DNA of 64,000 nucleotides from Finegoldia magna (lineage in GTDB: Bacteria > Bacillota > Clostridia > Tissierellales > Peptoniphilaceae), in NCBI RefSeq assembly GCF_003182075.1, contig NZ_QGTH01000009.1:1-64000 (forward strand), in the 5' to 3' direction. The position numbers and the translations under genes are program-made. Numbering within the stretch: position 1 is the first letter of the stretch; every line of letters starts with the position of its first letter. Under the pieces are notes generated by a model that worked only from the letters and a program-made list of their open reading frames with translations, had not been told where the DNA came from and searched no databases. Shown here one piece after another: positions 17,222 through 26,107 of this stretch.

Positions 17222-17998
17222 CTATAACACGACATCTCTAATAAAACTAATCAGCAATAAATGTGTTGGATAGAAAATGTAGAATGCCCATTTGTTGATG
17301 TTGCCTTTTTTGCCGTTGTAAAAGTGAATGATGGGAATCGACAAATACACGAACAAATACATATACGCTTCGAAAAAATATCCGAAAAGTATCGCGATGT
17401 AAGTGTTTCTTCTGGAAGATGAGCCCAAATACAACAAAAACACAGCTAAAATTCCAAGCATAGAATAATCTGTGTGGTAGTAATTGGCGATTACACAGAA
17501 AATAGCAACGGAAATTAATTTTAAAATCGCCTTCACGAAATTTGATTGGTCGAACTTATCGATTTTTTCAACGATAAATATAAGACATGCAGAAAGTGCC
17601 AACGTGAAGAACACATTTTGGTGATAAAAATCGAACATTTCACCACTAATTGCCAAATCAAAAGGAATTTCTGAAATAATCGCAAACGAAAACAACCTTA
17701 CGATGTATTTCTCCACGCTTCTAGTTAGAAACATTCCATTTACGATTAAAAATGCGAAAATCGGAAACGCAATTCTTCCGATAAAAAGCATTAACGCTCC
17801 TACTGTGACTCTCCAATCAGATGATGTGAGTGTCATCGTAGGATAAATGTTGAATTTTTGAAGCATATTGCATTGCACAATGTGACTGATAAGCATGGAT
17901 ATACAGGCGATTACTTTCAGCCCAGAACTTGATATTCCATTGTCTCTGTGCCAAATATCCAAATATTTTTGCCTTTGAGTTTCGTTTAAAAGTTGCAT
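17222..17998 (-). CDS. TraX-family membrane protein
   Basis: A 258-residue protein with about seven to eight membrane helices. Segments GRIAFPIFAFLIVNG, SEIPFDL and YIFYPTHLLLI are typical of the TraX family, named for the F-pilin acetylase but widespread in Firmicutes chromosomes as an acyltransferase-like membrane protein of unknown role. No conjugation gene is nearby. Ribosome site GGAG lies just before the start. Confidence 0.8.
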   Translation of the reverse strand: MQLLNETQRQKYLDIWHRDNGISSSGLKVIACISMLISHIVQCNMLQKFNIYPTMTLTSSDWRVTVGALMLFIGRIAFPIFAFLIVNGMFLTRSVEKYIVRLFSFAIISEIPFDLAISGEMFDFYHQNVFFTLALSACLIFIVEKIDKFDQSNFVKAILKLISVAIFCVIANYYHTDYSMLGILAVFLLYLGSSSRRNTYIAILFGYFFEAYMYLFVYLSIPIIHFYNGKKGNINKWAFYIFYPTHLLLISFIRDVVL

Positions 17999-18080
17999 GA
18001 TAATCTCCTTGAATTTGTTACAACTATTTTATCACAAATAAAGCACATTATTATCTGATATAATTATAATAGGTGATAAT

Positions 18081-18419
18081 ATGAAAATGATGATTTTTGA
18101 GAACAAAGTAGATGAGAATAATTTGTTCGAAAATGAAATGGATAATAGAAATTCTGTGATGTTGTCATTTTTCTTGCAACAATTGAAGACGAAAAAGGTC
18201 GTTATCGACAGGTTCAAATTAAACAAGAATCCCGAAATATTCGAACAACATGGTATTTCACAGAAAATTGATGACGGAATGAAACTTCCAATCACAGTTG
18301 TAGATGGAAAAGTTGTGCTTTCGGGAAGATATCCAAAAAGCTACGAAATATTGGATTTCCTTCACATCGACAGAAATATTTTCAACCAAGCTTATGTCAA
18401 CGATAAGCGTAAATTCTGA
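18081..18419 (+). CDS. ArsD-like protein lacking the metal-binding cysteines
   Basis: A 112-residue protein. The C-terminal two-thirds match ArsD, the As(III) chaperone: FFLQQLKTKKVVIDRFKLN, LPITVVDGKVVLSGRYPK and a final helix. ArsD needs Cys12, Cys13 and Cys18 in its N-terminus, but this protein contains no cysteine at all; the equivalent stretch is acidic and Asn-rich (NKVDENNLFENEMDN). There is no arsA, arsB or arsR beside it. It may have a new binding function or none. Ribosome site AGGTGATA. Fold assignment by eye is fairly good; function unknown. Confidence 0.65.
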   Translation: MKMMIFENKVDENNLFENEMDNRNSVMLSFFLQQLKTKKVVIDRFKLNKNPEIFEQHGISQKIDDGMKLPITVVDGKVVLSGRYPKSYEILDFLHIDRNIFNQAYVNDKRKF

Positions 18420-18451
18420 TAAGATTTGTTCCTAAGTTTTAGGAAAACAAA

Positions 18452-18474
18452 AAACCTGTGACAATCACAGGTTT
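18452..18474 (-). terminator. Terminator of the glutamine amidotransferase-like gene
   Basis: AAACCTGTGA pairs with TCACAGGTTT around a 3-nt loop; the T run is on the minus strand. Confidence 0.75.
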
Positions 18475-18491
18475 ACATAATATTTTTTAAT

Positions 18492-19181
18492 TTATTTTAT
18501 TGAATCCAAAAACATTTTGACAATTTCGTGTCCTTGAGCCAAAGTATCCAGCGCCATTTCGGGATGGTATTGCACTCCCAAGAAGAACTTCTTGTCCTTA
18601 ACGTAGGCCGCTTCCACTATATCATCAGAAGATTTTTGTAACACTTCAAGCTTTTCTGCCACATCTTTGATTGCTTGATGATGAAGGCTATTTACATAAA
18701 ATCTGTCGCCAAATTTTTCTTTGAACATTCCGTAATTTGTAACCTCGTGAACCAAATCATTGTAAGGTTTGTCTTGAGAGTGAATGATGGAGATGTCCTT
18801 TTGTTTTTCCAAATCTTGGTATAAAGTTCCGCCCAAATACACATTCATTATTTGTAGTCCACGGCAAATTCCCAATGTTGGAATGTCCTTTTTGTAGCAA
18901 ATATCCATCAGATTAAACTCCAATTTGTCCCTAACATTTGATGAAATTCCACATTCCAAAATCTTGTCTTCGCTGTAATATGATGGAGCTACGTCAAGTC
19001 CACCTGTAAACACGATTCCGTCCAACCTGTCGACGATTTCTTCTAAGAATTTCCTATCGGAATTGAACGGAAGAATCACTGCGTAAGCTCCGTTTCTTTC
19101 GATAAGTTCAATGTATTTTCTAAGCATAAAAAGTCTGTTTTCTGCCACGTTATAAAGTGGTGTAAGTCCTATTATTTTCAT
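18492..19181 (-). CDS. Gamma-glutamyl-gamma-aminobutyrate hydrolase-like (class I GATase, peptidase C26)
   Basis: A 229-residue cytosolic hydrolase. The nucleophile elbow is LGIC106RG and the catalytic His206 and Glu208 are in QYHPE. The FTGGLDVAPSYY segment is characteristic of the PuuD/C26 branch, which cleaves gamma-glutamyl amides. No puu genes are nearby, so the substrate may be another gamma-glutamyl compound. A GGAGG site precedes the start. Confidence 0.85.
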   Translation of the reverse strand: MKIIGLTPLYNVAENRLFMLRKYIELIERNGAYAVILPFNSDRKFLEEIVDRLDGIVFTGGLDVAPSYYSEDKILECGISSNVRDKLEFNLMDICYKKDIPTLGICRGLQIMNVYLGGTLYQDLEKQKDISIIHSQDKPYNDLVHEVTNYGMFKEKFGDRFYVNSLHHQAIKDVAEKLEVLQKSSDDIVEAAYVKDKKFFLGVQYHPEMALDTLAQGHEIVKMFLDSIK

Positions 19182-19239
19182 ATTTCCTCCAATTATATTT
19201 CAATATTATTATATCAAAGATAAAACAAAAACACATTTT

Positions 19240-19267
19240 TTGATTAAATCAACAAAAGTGCTATAAT
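19240..19267 (+). promoter_or_regulatory. Promoter of tRNA-Ser
   Basis: TTGATT (19240-19245), a 16-base spacer and TATAAT (19262-19267), 13 bases before the tRNA. Confidence 0.6.
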
Positions 19268-19279
19268 ATTATTATATTT

Positions 19280-19369
19280 GGAGAAATATCGAAGTGGTCA
19301 TAACGGGGCGCACTCGAAATGCGTTTGGGATTATTTCCCACGTGGGTTCGAATCCCACTTTCTCCGCCA
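19280..19369 (+). tRNA. tRNA-Ser (anticodon CGA)
   Basis: A 90-nt tRNA with acceptor GGAGAAA/TTTCTCC, anticodon stem GCGCA/TGCGT and loop CTCGAAA (anticodon CGA, reads UCG). The long variable arm TGGGA/TTCCCA is typical of tRNA-Ser. T arm GTGGG TTCGAAT CCCAC. Discriminator G and encoded CCA. Confidence 0.93.
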
Positions 19370-19377
19370 AAACAAAG

Positions 19378-19409
19378 ACAGATAGCTGTAATTAGCTATC
19401 TGTTTTTTA
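19378..19409 (+). terminator. Terminator of tRNA-Ser
   Basis: ACAGATAGCT pairs with AGCTATCTGT, followed by TTTTTT. It may also stop transcription arriving from the minus-strand exporter gene. Confidence 0.8.
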
Positions 19410-19431
19410 ATTGGTACTTAAAAAGTACTAT

Positions 19432-20343
19432 TTATTGTGCAGTTATTGTGTTCTTTTTCAAGAACGAAAGTTTTGTCTCGCTGACAAGAATCGCTGCGAA
19501 TATGAATACAAATCCGATTACTGAGAAAACTGTCAATGATTCGATTCCGATAAGTACAGGAATTAAAATTCCAAATATTGACTCGAATCCCAAAATAATT
19601 GCAGCAGTAGATGGGTTTGTGTATTTTTGTCCGATGTTTTGAAGTAAAAGTGCAACGGCAGTACACATTACAGCTAAGTACAATAATTCCATCACAGATC
19701 TTGAAGTTACGACAAGATTTGAATTGTCTTCTACCACAATTGTAGTTATCCAAGATAACACAGCCGCCATTATAAATTGCAATATCGTCATGACGATAGG
19801 GTCACGGTCTCTTGCAAGGGCGCTTACTGCGATGATGTGCGATGCGAATAACAATCCGCTAAGTAAGGCCAGTAAATCTCCAAGCCATGCCAAAGGATTA
19901 TCCACATGAGAACTTGATCCTGAAAGCGATATGAAAAATATTCCAGTTATACACAAAGCGGCTGCCGACAAATTATATCGGTCTGGTCTTTGCTTGAATA
20001 CAATCCAACCCAAAAACGGTACGATTACGCAATAAGATGCAGACAAGAATCCGCTTCTACCAGGATCTGCGAATTTTACCCCCAAAGTTTGTGATGAATA
20101 CGCCATGAACAAAAATATTCCTATCAAAAGTCCGTTTTTTATGTCGTCATATTTTGCTTGGCGAAGTCTCTTCCAGAAAATGATTGATAATAAAATAGCT
20201 GCCAACGTAAATCTTATCGCCAAAATAAAGTTGGGATTGAATGTTTTGGAAGATTGCTTAACCACAGTCAAAGAACTTCCCCAAAGGATAGCTACTATTA
20301 ATAACGCTAATTTAGCAAGTAAATCTGATTTCTTTTTATCCAT
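19432..20343 (-). CDS. DMT-family (EamA) transporter
   Basis: A 303-residue protein with ten helices made of two EamA repeats, the usual size. The first helix has AILWGSSLTVVK and later SSQTLGVKFADPGRSGFLSA, both typical of drug/metabolite exporters. Substrate unknown. Ribosome site AGGAGG precedes the start. Confidence 0.88.
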   Translation of the reverse strand: MDKKKSDLLAKLALLIVAILWGSSLTVVKQSSKTFNPNFILAIRFTLAAILLSIIFWKRLRQAKYDDIKNGLLIGIFLFMAYSSQTLGVKFADPGRSGFLSASYCVIVPFLGWIVFKQRPDRYNLSAAALCITGIFFISLSGSSSHVDNPLAWLGDLLALLSGLLFASHIIAVSALARDRDPIVMTILQFIMAAVLSWITTIVVEDNSNLVVTSRSVMELLYLAVMCTAVALLLQNIGQKYTNPSTAAIILGFESIFGILIPVLIGIESLTVFSVIGFVFIFAAILVSETKLSFLKKNTITAQ

Positions 20344-20435
20344 TTTTTCCTCCTCTTATTTAATTTCAGATATATTATCCCAGTTTTCGTGCGATTTGTA
20401 AACACCTAAAAAGCCCAATAAATTAATTTGCACAC

Positions 20436-20464
20436 AAAAAAAAAGGAGGAACAGCATCCTCCTT
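20436..20464 (-). terminator. Terminator of msrAB
   Basis: AAGGAGGA pairs with TCCTCCTT; ten T follow on the minus strand. Confidence 0.85.
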
Positions 20465-20477
20465 GTGATTTTCCAAT

Positions 20478-21422
20478 TTATACGAATGGAATATATTGTG
20501 AATATCCTTCTTCTTCCATTTTTTCTAATGGGACAAATCTCAAACTTGCACCGTTGATGCAATACCTAAGACCGCCTTTTTCACTAGGACCATCGTCGAA
20601 CACATGACCCAAATGACTGTCAGCGTGTTTGCTTCTAACTTCAGTTCTAACTCTGGATAATTTGTGATCATCAGAATAATTTACAGAACTTGACGTAATA
20701 GTTTTCGTAAATGATGGCCAACCACAGCCCGCATCGTATTTGTCCTTTGAAGAAAATAACGGCTCACCACTTACGATGTCGACATAGATTCCTCTTTCAT
20801 CAAAATCATTGAAGCTCGATGTGTGAGGGCGTTCAGTCGCTTCGTTTTGAGTAACTCTGTAACTCACATCGGAGAGATTTTGTTTCAATTCTTCATCGGA
20901 CATTTTCCTGTATTCAGTCGTATCCAAATCCTCATCAAAAGCATTCAGATTGATGTGACAATATCCACCAGGATTTTTGTCCAAATAATCTTGGTGATAA
21001 TCTTCTGCCAACACAAAATTTTCTAATCTTTCAACCAAAACAGTTAGCTTTTCATCGTATTTTGATTGAATGTAATTCACAACAGAATTGATTATTTCCA
21101 AATCTTTTTCATCTTCGTAGAAAATTCCAGTTCTGTATTGTTCGCCAACATCGTTTCCTTGCTTATTCACAGAAATTGGATTGATAATTCTGAAATAATG
21201 AAGTAAAATTTCAGCCAAATCCAACCTGTTTTTATCATAAACAACTCTCACTGTTTCTGCGTGATGAGTTTGTTTTGCTCTTCTATAATCAGTGTCTGTT
21301 CCTTCGCCATTTGCATAGCCTGTGTCAGTGTCTATTACACCTTGTAATTTTTTGAAATAAGCTTCAACTCCCCAAAAACATCCACCAGCTAAATATATCG
21401 TACTTTTTTCAATAAATCTCAT
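20478..21422 (-). CDS. msrAB: Methionine sulfoxide reductase MsrA/MsrB fusion
   Basis: A 314-residue fused enzyme that repairs both epimers of methionine sulfoxide. The N-terminal MsrA domain has GGC15FWG with the catalytic Cys. A linker of about 25 residues follows, then the MsrB domain: [20 protein letters not shown] and RYCIN with the second catalytic Cys. The MsrB zinc-binding CxxC pairs of some subfamilies are absent. The order and the [13 protein letters not shown] segment resemble the streptococcal fusion. Oxidative-stress defence is the likely role in an anaerobe. Start ATG at 21422 with AGAGGTG. Confidence 0.93.
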   Translation of the reverse strand: MRFIEKSTIYLAGGCFWGVEAYFKKLQGVIDTDTGYANGEGTDTDYRRAKQTHHAETVRVVYDKNRLDLAEILLHYFRIINPISVNKQGNDVGEQYRTGIFYEDEKDLEIINSVVNYIQSKYDEKLTVLVERLENFVLAEDYHQDYLDKNPGGYCHINLNAFDEDLDTTEYRKMSDEELKQNLSDVSYRVTQNEATERPHTSSFNDFDERGIYVDIVSGEPLFSSKDKYDAGCGWPSFTKTITSSSVNYSDDHKLSRVRTEVRSKHADSHLGHVFDDGPSEKGGLRYCINGASLRFVPLEKMEEEGYSQYIPFV

Positions 21423-21484
21423 ATTACACCTCTTACAAAATTATACCCAGTTAAATATTTTTTATTCAAAAAAATTTGGCATAC

Positions 21485-21509
21485 AAAAAGCAGCTTATTA
21501 AAAGCTGCT
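21485..21509 (-). terminator. Terminator of the SPASM radical SAM gene
   Basis: AGCAGCTT pairs with AAGCTGCT; TTTTTG follows on the minus strand. Confidence 0.75.
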
Positions 21510-21517
21510 CATTGAAA

Positions 21518-22915
21518 TTATTTTGATTTCATTGTTTCTTGGCGATTCATTGTGTGATATGAACCTTTGAATCTTTCCTTCTTAGGACTCTTGTCCCAGA
21601 TTTCTTCTGCTTCAACTTCCCAGTTTTTCGCATATTCATCGCAGTTACCACAAAGTGAATCTACAGTTTGTTTAGATTCCAAATCAGTAGATTTTGCATC
21701 AGTGCTATGAACCATTTCTCTAAGTTCGTTTGGATTTTCAAGCATTGGGCAAGGCATCAACATATTATCGTTGAATGGTTGACCGTCGTGATATTTTGTA
21801 AATAGGGGAGCTCTCAAACAATCCAACAAAGATTTTTCTCTGATATTTGAATCGCTGTAGTGAATGAAAACACAAGGTTCTACATCGCCGGATGCATTAA
21901 TGTGAAGATATCTTCTTCCACCTGCAATACAGCCACCAACATATTCAGCATCGTTTTGGAAATCCAATGCGAATAATGGTTTTTCAGCTCTATATTTTCT
22001 TAGTCTTTCGATAGTTTGTTTTCTTTGTTCAGGAGTAGGTAGTAAATCAGTTACAGCAGCATTTCCAACTGGCATATAGTGGAAGTACCACACAAAATAC
22101 GCCCCTAACTCTATTAGGTAATCGTAGTATTCTTCGCTTGTAATTGAATCAAAGTTTTGTGAAGTATAGCAACAAGAAATACCGTAAATCAAATGACGTT
22201 CTTGTAGCATCTTCATTGCTTTGATTACTTTTTTATAAACACCTTCTCCACGTCTACCGTCAGTTGCTTCTTCAAAACCTTCAAGTGAAATCGCAGGAAT
22301 GAAATTACCAACTCTTTGCATTTCGTCTACGAAATCTTCGTCAATCAAAGTTGCATTAGTAAATGATAAGAATACACAGTCGTTGTGTTTTTCACACAAT
22401 TTAATCAAATCATCTTTACGCACAAGAGGTTCACCGCCTGTGTATATGTACATGTAAGTTCCCAATTCTTTTCCTTGAGTGATGATAGAATCAATCTCAT
22501 CATAGCTTAAATTTTGTTTGTAGCCGTATTCAGCAGCCCAACATCCAGTACATTTTAAGTTACATGCAGATGTAGGATCCAACAAAATCGCCCATGGAAT
22601 ATTACAATTGTATTCTTCTCTGTATTTTTGTTGAGTTTGCCATCCCAAAACAGACGCATTCATAAAAAAGTTATACGCTACTTTTTTTATTTGTTTTTTG
22701 TCAACTTCTTGGAAAATTTTCATCACAAAACTATGGTAAGGGTGATTTTCGTCTTCGAAAACTTCCCTTATAATTTTAATTTGAGGCGAAAAATCTCCGT
22801 GAGAAAGGTTTTCTGCCCATTCGACTAATTGTACCCCTCGTTTTTGAGGATCCTTCGCAACATAATCGAATACCTTATCAAATCCATATCTTTTTCCAGC
22901 TTCTATAATTTTCAT
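21518..22915 (-). CDS. Radical SAM protein with SPASM-like C-terminus
   Basis: A 465-residue enzyme with radical SAM cluster C118-x3-C122-x2-C125 after an unusually long N-terminal extension of about 115 residues. The C-terminal third holds further cysteines (GGCIAGG, EPCVFIH, MPCP, LCGNC) fitting SPASM auxiliary iron-sulfur clusters. A TetR-type regulator gene lies just upstream on the same strand. There is no small precursor peptide next to it, so it is not clearly a RiPP maturase. Substrate unknown. Confidence 0.75.
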   Translation of the reverse strand: MKIIEAGKRYGFDKVFDYVAKDPQKRGVQLVEWAENLSHGDFSPQIKIIREVFEDENHPYHSFVMKIFQEVDKKQIKKVAYNFFMNASVLGWQTQQKYREEYNCNIPWAILLDPTSACNLKCTGCWAAEYGYKQNLSYDEIDSIITQGKELGTYMYIYTGGEPLVRKDDLIKLCEKHNDCVFLSFTNATLIDEDFVDEMQRVGNFIPAISLEGFEEATDGRRGEGVYKKVIKAMKMLQERHLIYGISCCYTSQNFDSITSEEYYDYLIELGAYFVWYFHYMPVGNAAVTDLLPTPEQRKQTIERLRKYRAEKPLFALDFQNDAEYVGGCIAGGRRYLHINASGDVEPCVFIHYSDSNIREKSLLDCLRAPLFTKYHDGQPFNDNMLMPCPMLENPNELREMVHSTDAKSTDLESKQTVDSLCGNCDEYAKNWEVEAEEIWDKSPKKERFKGSYHTMNRQETMKSK

Positions 22916-23065
22916 ATAACCACCTTTTCATATATTAAAATTTTTAGAACTATCCTATTAGATATATCTCTTAACTTCATTGTATCTCAAACGTTAATCA
23001 AAGTCTTTGGACAAAAGGGTGTATTTGCCTAAAATTCTAACAAAAATGAAAAAAAATCTAAAAAA

Positions 23066-23623
23066 TTAATTCATTTTACTCCTAGTTAATGAAGATTTAA
23101 CAGTATCTTTTAATAAAAATCCTATCCTTTTAATCTTCTTCTCGATATCCTCATCCATTCCTGAAGTTAGCCATCTGATAATTAAATCCGTAATCGCACT
23201 TTGGAAAAATTTAATAATAATCTCCTTGTCATCCTTTTTAGCGTGAATTTCCTTGTCCACATTTTCTATGTAGTTTCTCATAATTTGTCCTGATTTATTG
23301 TACAAATAATCAGACAGTGTTTTTCTGGAAATAGAATTGTAAATGTGGAAAATCGCGGTTTTGTTATCAATAGCAAACTGCATTTCTTCGATAAAACTAT
23401 CCTCCCAAGAAATATTATCCGATTCATTCAACACTCTCTTAAGTCTTATTTCAAAAATCGTGTCTATGATTTGATTCAAATCTTTGAAATGATAATAAAT
23501 AGTGTTTCTGTTGATTCCACATTCTTCAGCTAGTTTTCCCACCGTAATTTTATTCAGAGGCATCCTGTTGAGAAGATTGATTAAATTTTCCATTATCATT
23601 TTCTTCGTATAATCCGCGTTCAT
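23066..23623 (-). CDS. TetR/AcrR-family regulator (DhaS-like)
   Basis: A 185-residue regulator with the N-terminal helix-turn-helix ITVGKLAEECGINRNTIYYHFKD (about 25-47) and a long helical C-terminal domain of the TetR_C_8 type. It lies 150 bases upstream of the radical SAM gene on the same strand and probably controls it. The intergenic region is AT-rich and holds a minus-strand -10-like TACAAT, but I could not define an operator. Confidence 0.82.
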   Translation of the reverse strand: MNADYTKKMIMENLINLLNRMPLNKITVGKLAEECGINRNTIYYHFKDLNQIIDTIFEIRLKRVLNESDNISWEDSFIEEMQFAIDNKTAIFHIYNSISRKTLSDYLYNKSGQIMRNYIENVDKEIHAKKDDKEIIIKFFQSAITDLIIRWLTSGMDEDIEKKIKRIGFLLKDTVKSSLTRSKMN

Positions 23624-23674
23624 AAACTCCCCCTTTAAACATAATCATATTCCAAATCCAGAAAAATTTCCACC

Positions 23675-23706
23675 AAAAAAACTAGCTGCACATGGCTTGC
23701 AGCTAG
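23675..23706 (-). terminator. Terminator of the AhpD-like gene
   Basis: CTAGCTGCA pairs with TGCAGCTAG (23682-23706); T run on the minus strand. Confidence 0.85.
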
Positions 23707-23716
23707 TCAATCGTAA

Positions 23717-24043
23717 TTATTTTAATAATTCTTCAGCAATTCTCAAAGATTTTCCAGCATAAACTGTAGCAGGGCCACCACCCATAGCAACGCAAACTTC
23801 CATCATTTCTGAGATTTCTTCGATTGTACAACCTGCATCAATACATCCTTTAGTGTGATGAACGATACATCCGTCGCATTTTACAGTAATTCCGATTGCA
23901 AGAGCTATCAATTCTTTTTCCTTCAAAGATAATTTTCCGTCTTTAAAAATTTCTCCACACATACCAGAGAAATTCTTAGCTACATCTGGTAAATGTTCTC
24001 CAAATAATTTTGAGTTTTCAGCCAATACTTCTTTACTATCCAT
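23717..24043 (-). CDS. Carboxymuconolactone decarboxylase/AhpD-like protein
   Basis: A 108-residue helical protein with the AhpD-type redox motif C56-D-G-C59-x2-H62. Such proteins reduce peroxiredoxins or protect against alkyl hydroperoxides, usually as oligomers. Length fits the short CMD family. It is monocistronic with an AGGAGG site and its own terminator. Confidence 0.87.
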   Translation of the reverse strand: MDSKEVLAENSKLFGEHLPDVAKNFSGMCGEIFKDGKLSLKEKELIALAIGITVKCDGCIVHHTKGCIDAGCTIEEISEMMEVCVAMGGGPATVYAGKSLRIAEELLK

Positions 24044-24224
24044 AAATTACCTCCTATTTTTTAGACAATTTGCATTGCCTTGTTAATATAATCTTATCAA
24101 ATACGACGTACAAAATCTTAATTATAGAATAATTCAATAAATGATGGGAGATTTATAGCGTTTTCATATAAATAAAAATAAAGTTTATGTGATATAATAT
24201 AACTATAAAATTTAGGAGGGTAAT

Positions 24225-25178
24225 ATGAAAAAGTTTTACAAATTATTAGTTTTGATGATGGTTATGGCGATAGGATTCACAGGCTGCGCCAACAATTCTG
24301 ACAAAACTAATTCTAATGAAAAAACCGCAGAAAAAACAGAATCGAAAGAATCAAAAGAAGATTCAAAAGCAAAGGAAAATTACGAAATCAGCTTCAGTGG
24401 TTCATCTACTTTAGCGCCTGTTATCAGCAAGATTTCAACAACTTTTATCGAAAAGAATGTAACTTGGGACAAGGTTGATTCTTCATTACCAGACAAGAAC
24501 ATTACAATTTATGTATCAGCTGGTGGATCTGGTGCAGGAGTAAAGGCTGTGTTGGATAACGTTGCAAACTTCGGAATGTTAGCGCGTGATGTAAAAGACA
24601 AGGAAAAAGAAAAAGTTAAAGACTACAAAGAATACAACTTGGGACTAGACGCATTGACACTTGCTGTTAATCCAAAAAATAATGTAATTGCAGCAAAACA
24701 AGGAAATTTAACTAAGGAAGAAATAGTAAAGATTTTCTCTGGAGAATACAAAAAATGGAGCGATGTCGATCCATCACTTCCACAAGAAGATATCGTAGTT
24801 GTAACTCGTGATTTGAGCGGCGGTGCACACGAAGTATTCCAAAAGAAAGTAATGAAGGATGTAAAAGTTAGACAAGATGCAATCCAAGCACCAACTATGG
24901 GAGCTTTGGTTTCTAAGATTATCGAAAATCCAAACGCAATTGGATACGCATCATTTGGTATCGCAAATCAAAACAAAGGCAAATTAATTCCTTTGAAAGT
25001 TGATGGAGTAGAACCTACTGAAGAAAATATTTTGAACAAATCATATTATATTTCAAGACCTTTAATCATTATGAAGAGCGGTGATTTGACAAAAACAGAA
25101 CAACTTTTCATAGATTATCTAAACTCAAAAGAAGGTAAGGAAACTATAAAAGATATGGGATTCATTCCTAACAAATAA
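24225..25178 (+). CDS. pstS: Phosphate ABC transporter substrate-binding lipoprotein
   Basis: A 317-residue receptor that captures phosphate outside the membrane. Lipobox FTGC with lipidated C21, then a charged linker (about 22-47). Phosphate-site elements are visible: FSGSSTLAP, AGGSGAGVKAV and the SGGAHEVF loop. An extended -10 TGATATAAT ends at 24199. A perfect hairpin behind the gene separates it from the membrane subunits and probably keeps receptor levels higher. Confidence 0.9.
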   Translation: MKKFYKLLVLMMVMAIGFTGCANNSDKTNSNEKTAEKTESKESKEDSKAKENYEISFSGSSTLAPVISKISTTFIEKNVTWDKVDSSLPDKNITIYVSAGGSGAGVKAVLDNVANFGMLARDVKDKEKEKVKDYKEYNLGLDALTLAVNPKNNVIAAKQGNLTKEEIVKIFSGEYKKWSDVDPSLPQEDIVVVTRDLSGGAHEVFQKKVMKDVKVRQDAIQAPTMGALVSKIIENPNAIGYASFGIANQNKGKLIPLKVDGVEPTEENILNKSYYISRPLIIMKSGDLTKTEQLFIDYLNSKEGKETIKDMGFIPNK

Positions 25179-25182
25179 ATTC

Positions 25183-25210
25183 AAAAGCAAAGTGATATCA
25201 CTTTGCTTTT
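25183..25210 (+). terminator. Intra-operon attenuator between pstS and pstC
   Basis: A 28-bp palindrome without mismatches, arms AAAAGCAAAGTGAT / ATCACTTTGCTTTT, ending in a T run. It lies in the only long gap of the pst operon. Confidence 0.8.
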
Positions 25211-25240
25211 TGTACATAATAGCAAAGTTGAGGGGTCGTT

Positions 25241-26107
25241 ATGAGAACAAAAAACAACATATTTAAAACTTTGGTGTATATTTTTGCTTTCTTATCTATA
25301 GCTTTATTAATGATACTGATAGGATTTATGTTCAAAGAATCACTTCCTTTTTTCAAACAATACAGTGTGAATAAGTTTTTGTTTGGGAATTTGTGGGATT
25401 CGATGGATGGAAGTTTCGGAGCATTCAATATAATTCTGGCAAGTTTTTGCATTGCACTGTTGGCTTGTGCATTTTCATTTCCAATTAGCTACGGATTGTC
25501 GCTTATGATTGTGTTTTACACGAATAATAAAGTGAAAACTTTAGTGAGTTGGATAATCAGAATTCTTGCGGGAATTCCTTCGATTATTTACGGATTTTTC
25601 GGATTGTTTGTAATCGTGAAATTTTTCGAGAAAAACTTCAAAATGGCAGCAGGAGAATCGGTATTTGCAGGAAGTGTAATATTATCCATAATGATTTTGC
25701 CGTATTTTGTGGAAGTGTTGACTGAAACTTTTGAAAAGATAAAACAAAAATACCAAAGACAATCGGACTGTTTTGGAATTAGCAAGGAATATTTCATCAG
25801 AAAAATCGTACTCAAACAAAGTCTTAAAAGTGCATTCAGTAGTTTCGTACTTGCATTTTCAAGAGCAATTGGAGAGACTATGGCAGTAATGATGGTGATA
25901 GGAAACGCACCGATATTTCCGAAATTTTTCTCGAAAGCAGAGACTATCGCTTCATTAATTGCGCTGGAAGTGGGAATGAGTGAAGCGGGAAGTTTGCACT
26001 ATCACGCGCTTTATGCAAGTTCATTCGTGCTTTTGGTTTTCGTGATTATACTGGATATAATACTTTTTGTGACTAAAAAGAGGACTAATAATTATGACGA
26101 AGTTTAA
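25241..26107 (+). CDS. pstC: Phosphate ABC transporter permease PstC
   Basis: A 288-residue membrane protein with six helices. The coupling segment ESVFAGSVILSIMILPYF and SRAIGETMAVMMVIGNAP match PstC. The next permease overlaps its end by 14 bases. Ribosome site GAGGGG. Works with PstA as the phosphate channel. Confidence 0.9.
   Translation: MRTKNNIFKTLVYIFAFLSIALLMILIGFMFKESLPFFKQYSVNKFLFGNLWDSMDGSFGAFNIILASFCIALLACAFSFPISYGLSLMIVFYTNNKVKTLVSWIIRILAGIPSIIYGFFGLFVIVKFFEKNFKMAAGESVFAGSVILSIMILPYFVEVLTETFEKIKQKYQRQSDCFGISKEYFIRKIVLKQSLKSAFSSFVLAFSRAIGETMAVMMVIGNAPIFPKFFSKAETIASLIALEVGMSEAGSLHYHALYASSFVLLVFVIILDIILFVTKKRTNNYDEV

Noticed and set aside
17222-17998. TraX-family gene as a sign of a conjugative element
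   Set aside because: No relaxase, coupling protein, integrase or other transfer gene is nearby; TraX-like proteins are common in chromosomes of this group.
44-21489. The 15-mer TTTGGCATACAAAAA occurs at about 44-58 and again at about 21475-21489, each beside a minus-strand terminator
   Set aside because: In AT-rich DNA of this length a shared 15-mer is not beyond chance, and part of the match is simply the terminator T run.
21518-22915. Radical SAM gene as a RiPP maturase for the peptides at 36.2-36.8 kb
   Set aside because: It is 14 kb away on the far side of unrelated operons, and the peptides lack the Cys-rich or repeated core usually modified by SPASM enzymes; no evidence links them.
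24044-24224. Possible PhoB/PhoP box before pstS
   Set aside because: No clear direct repeats of the expected type were seen; only an extended -10 is convincing.
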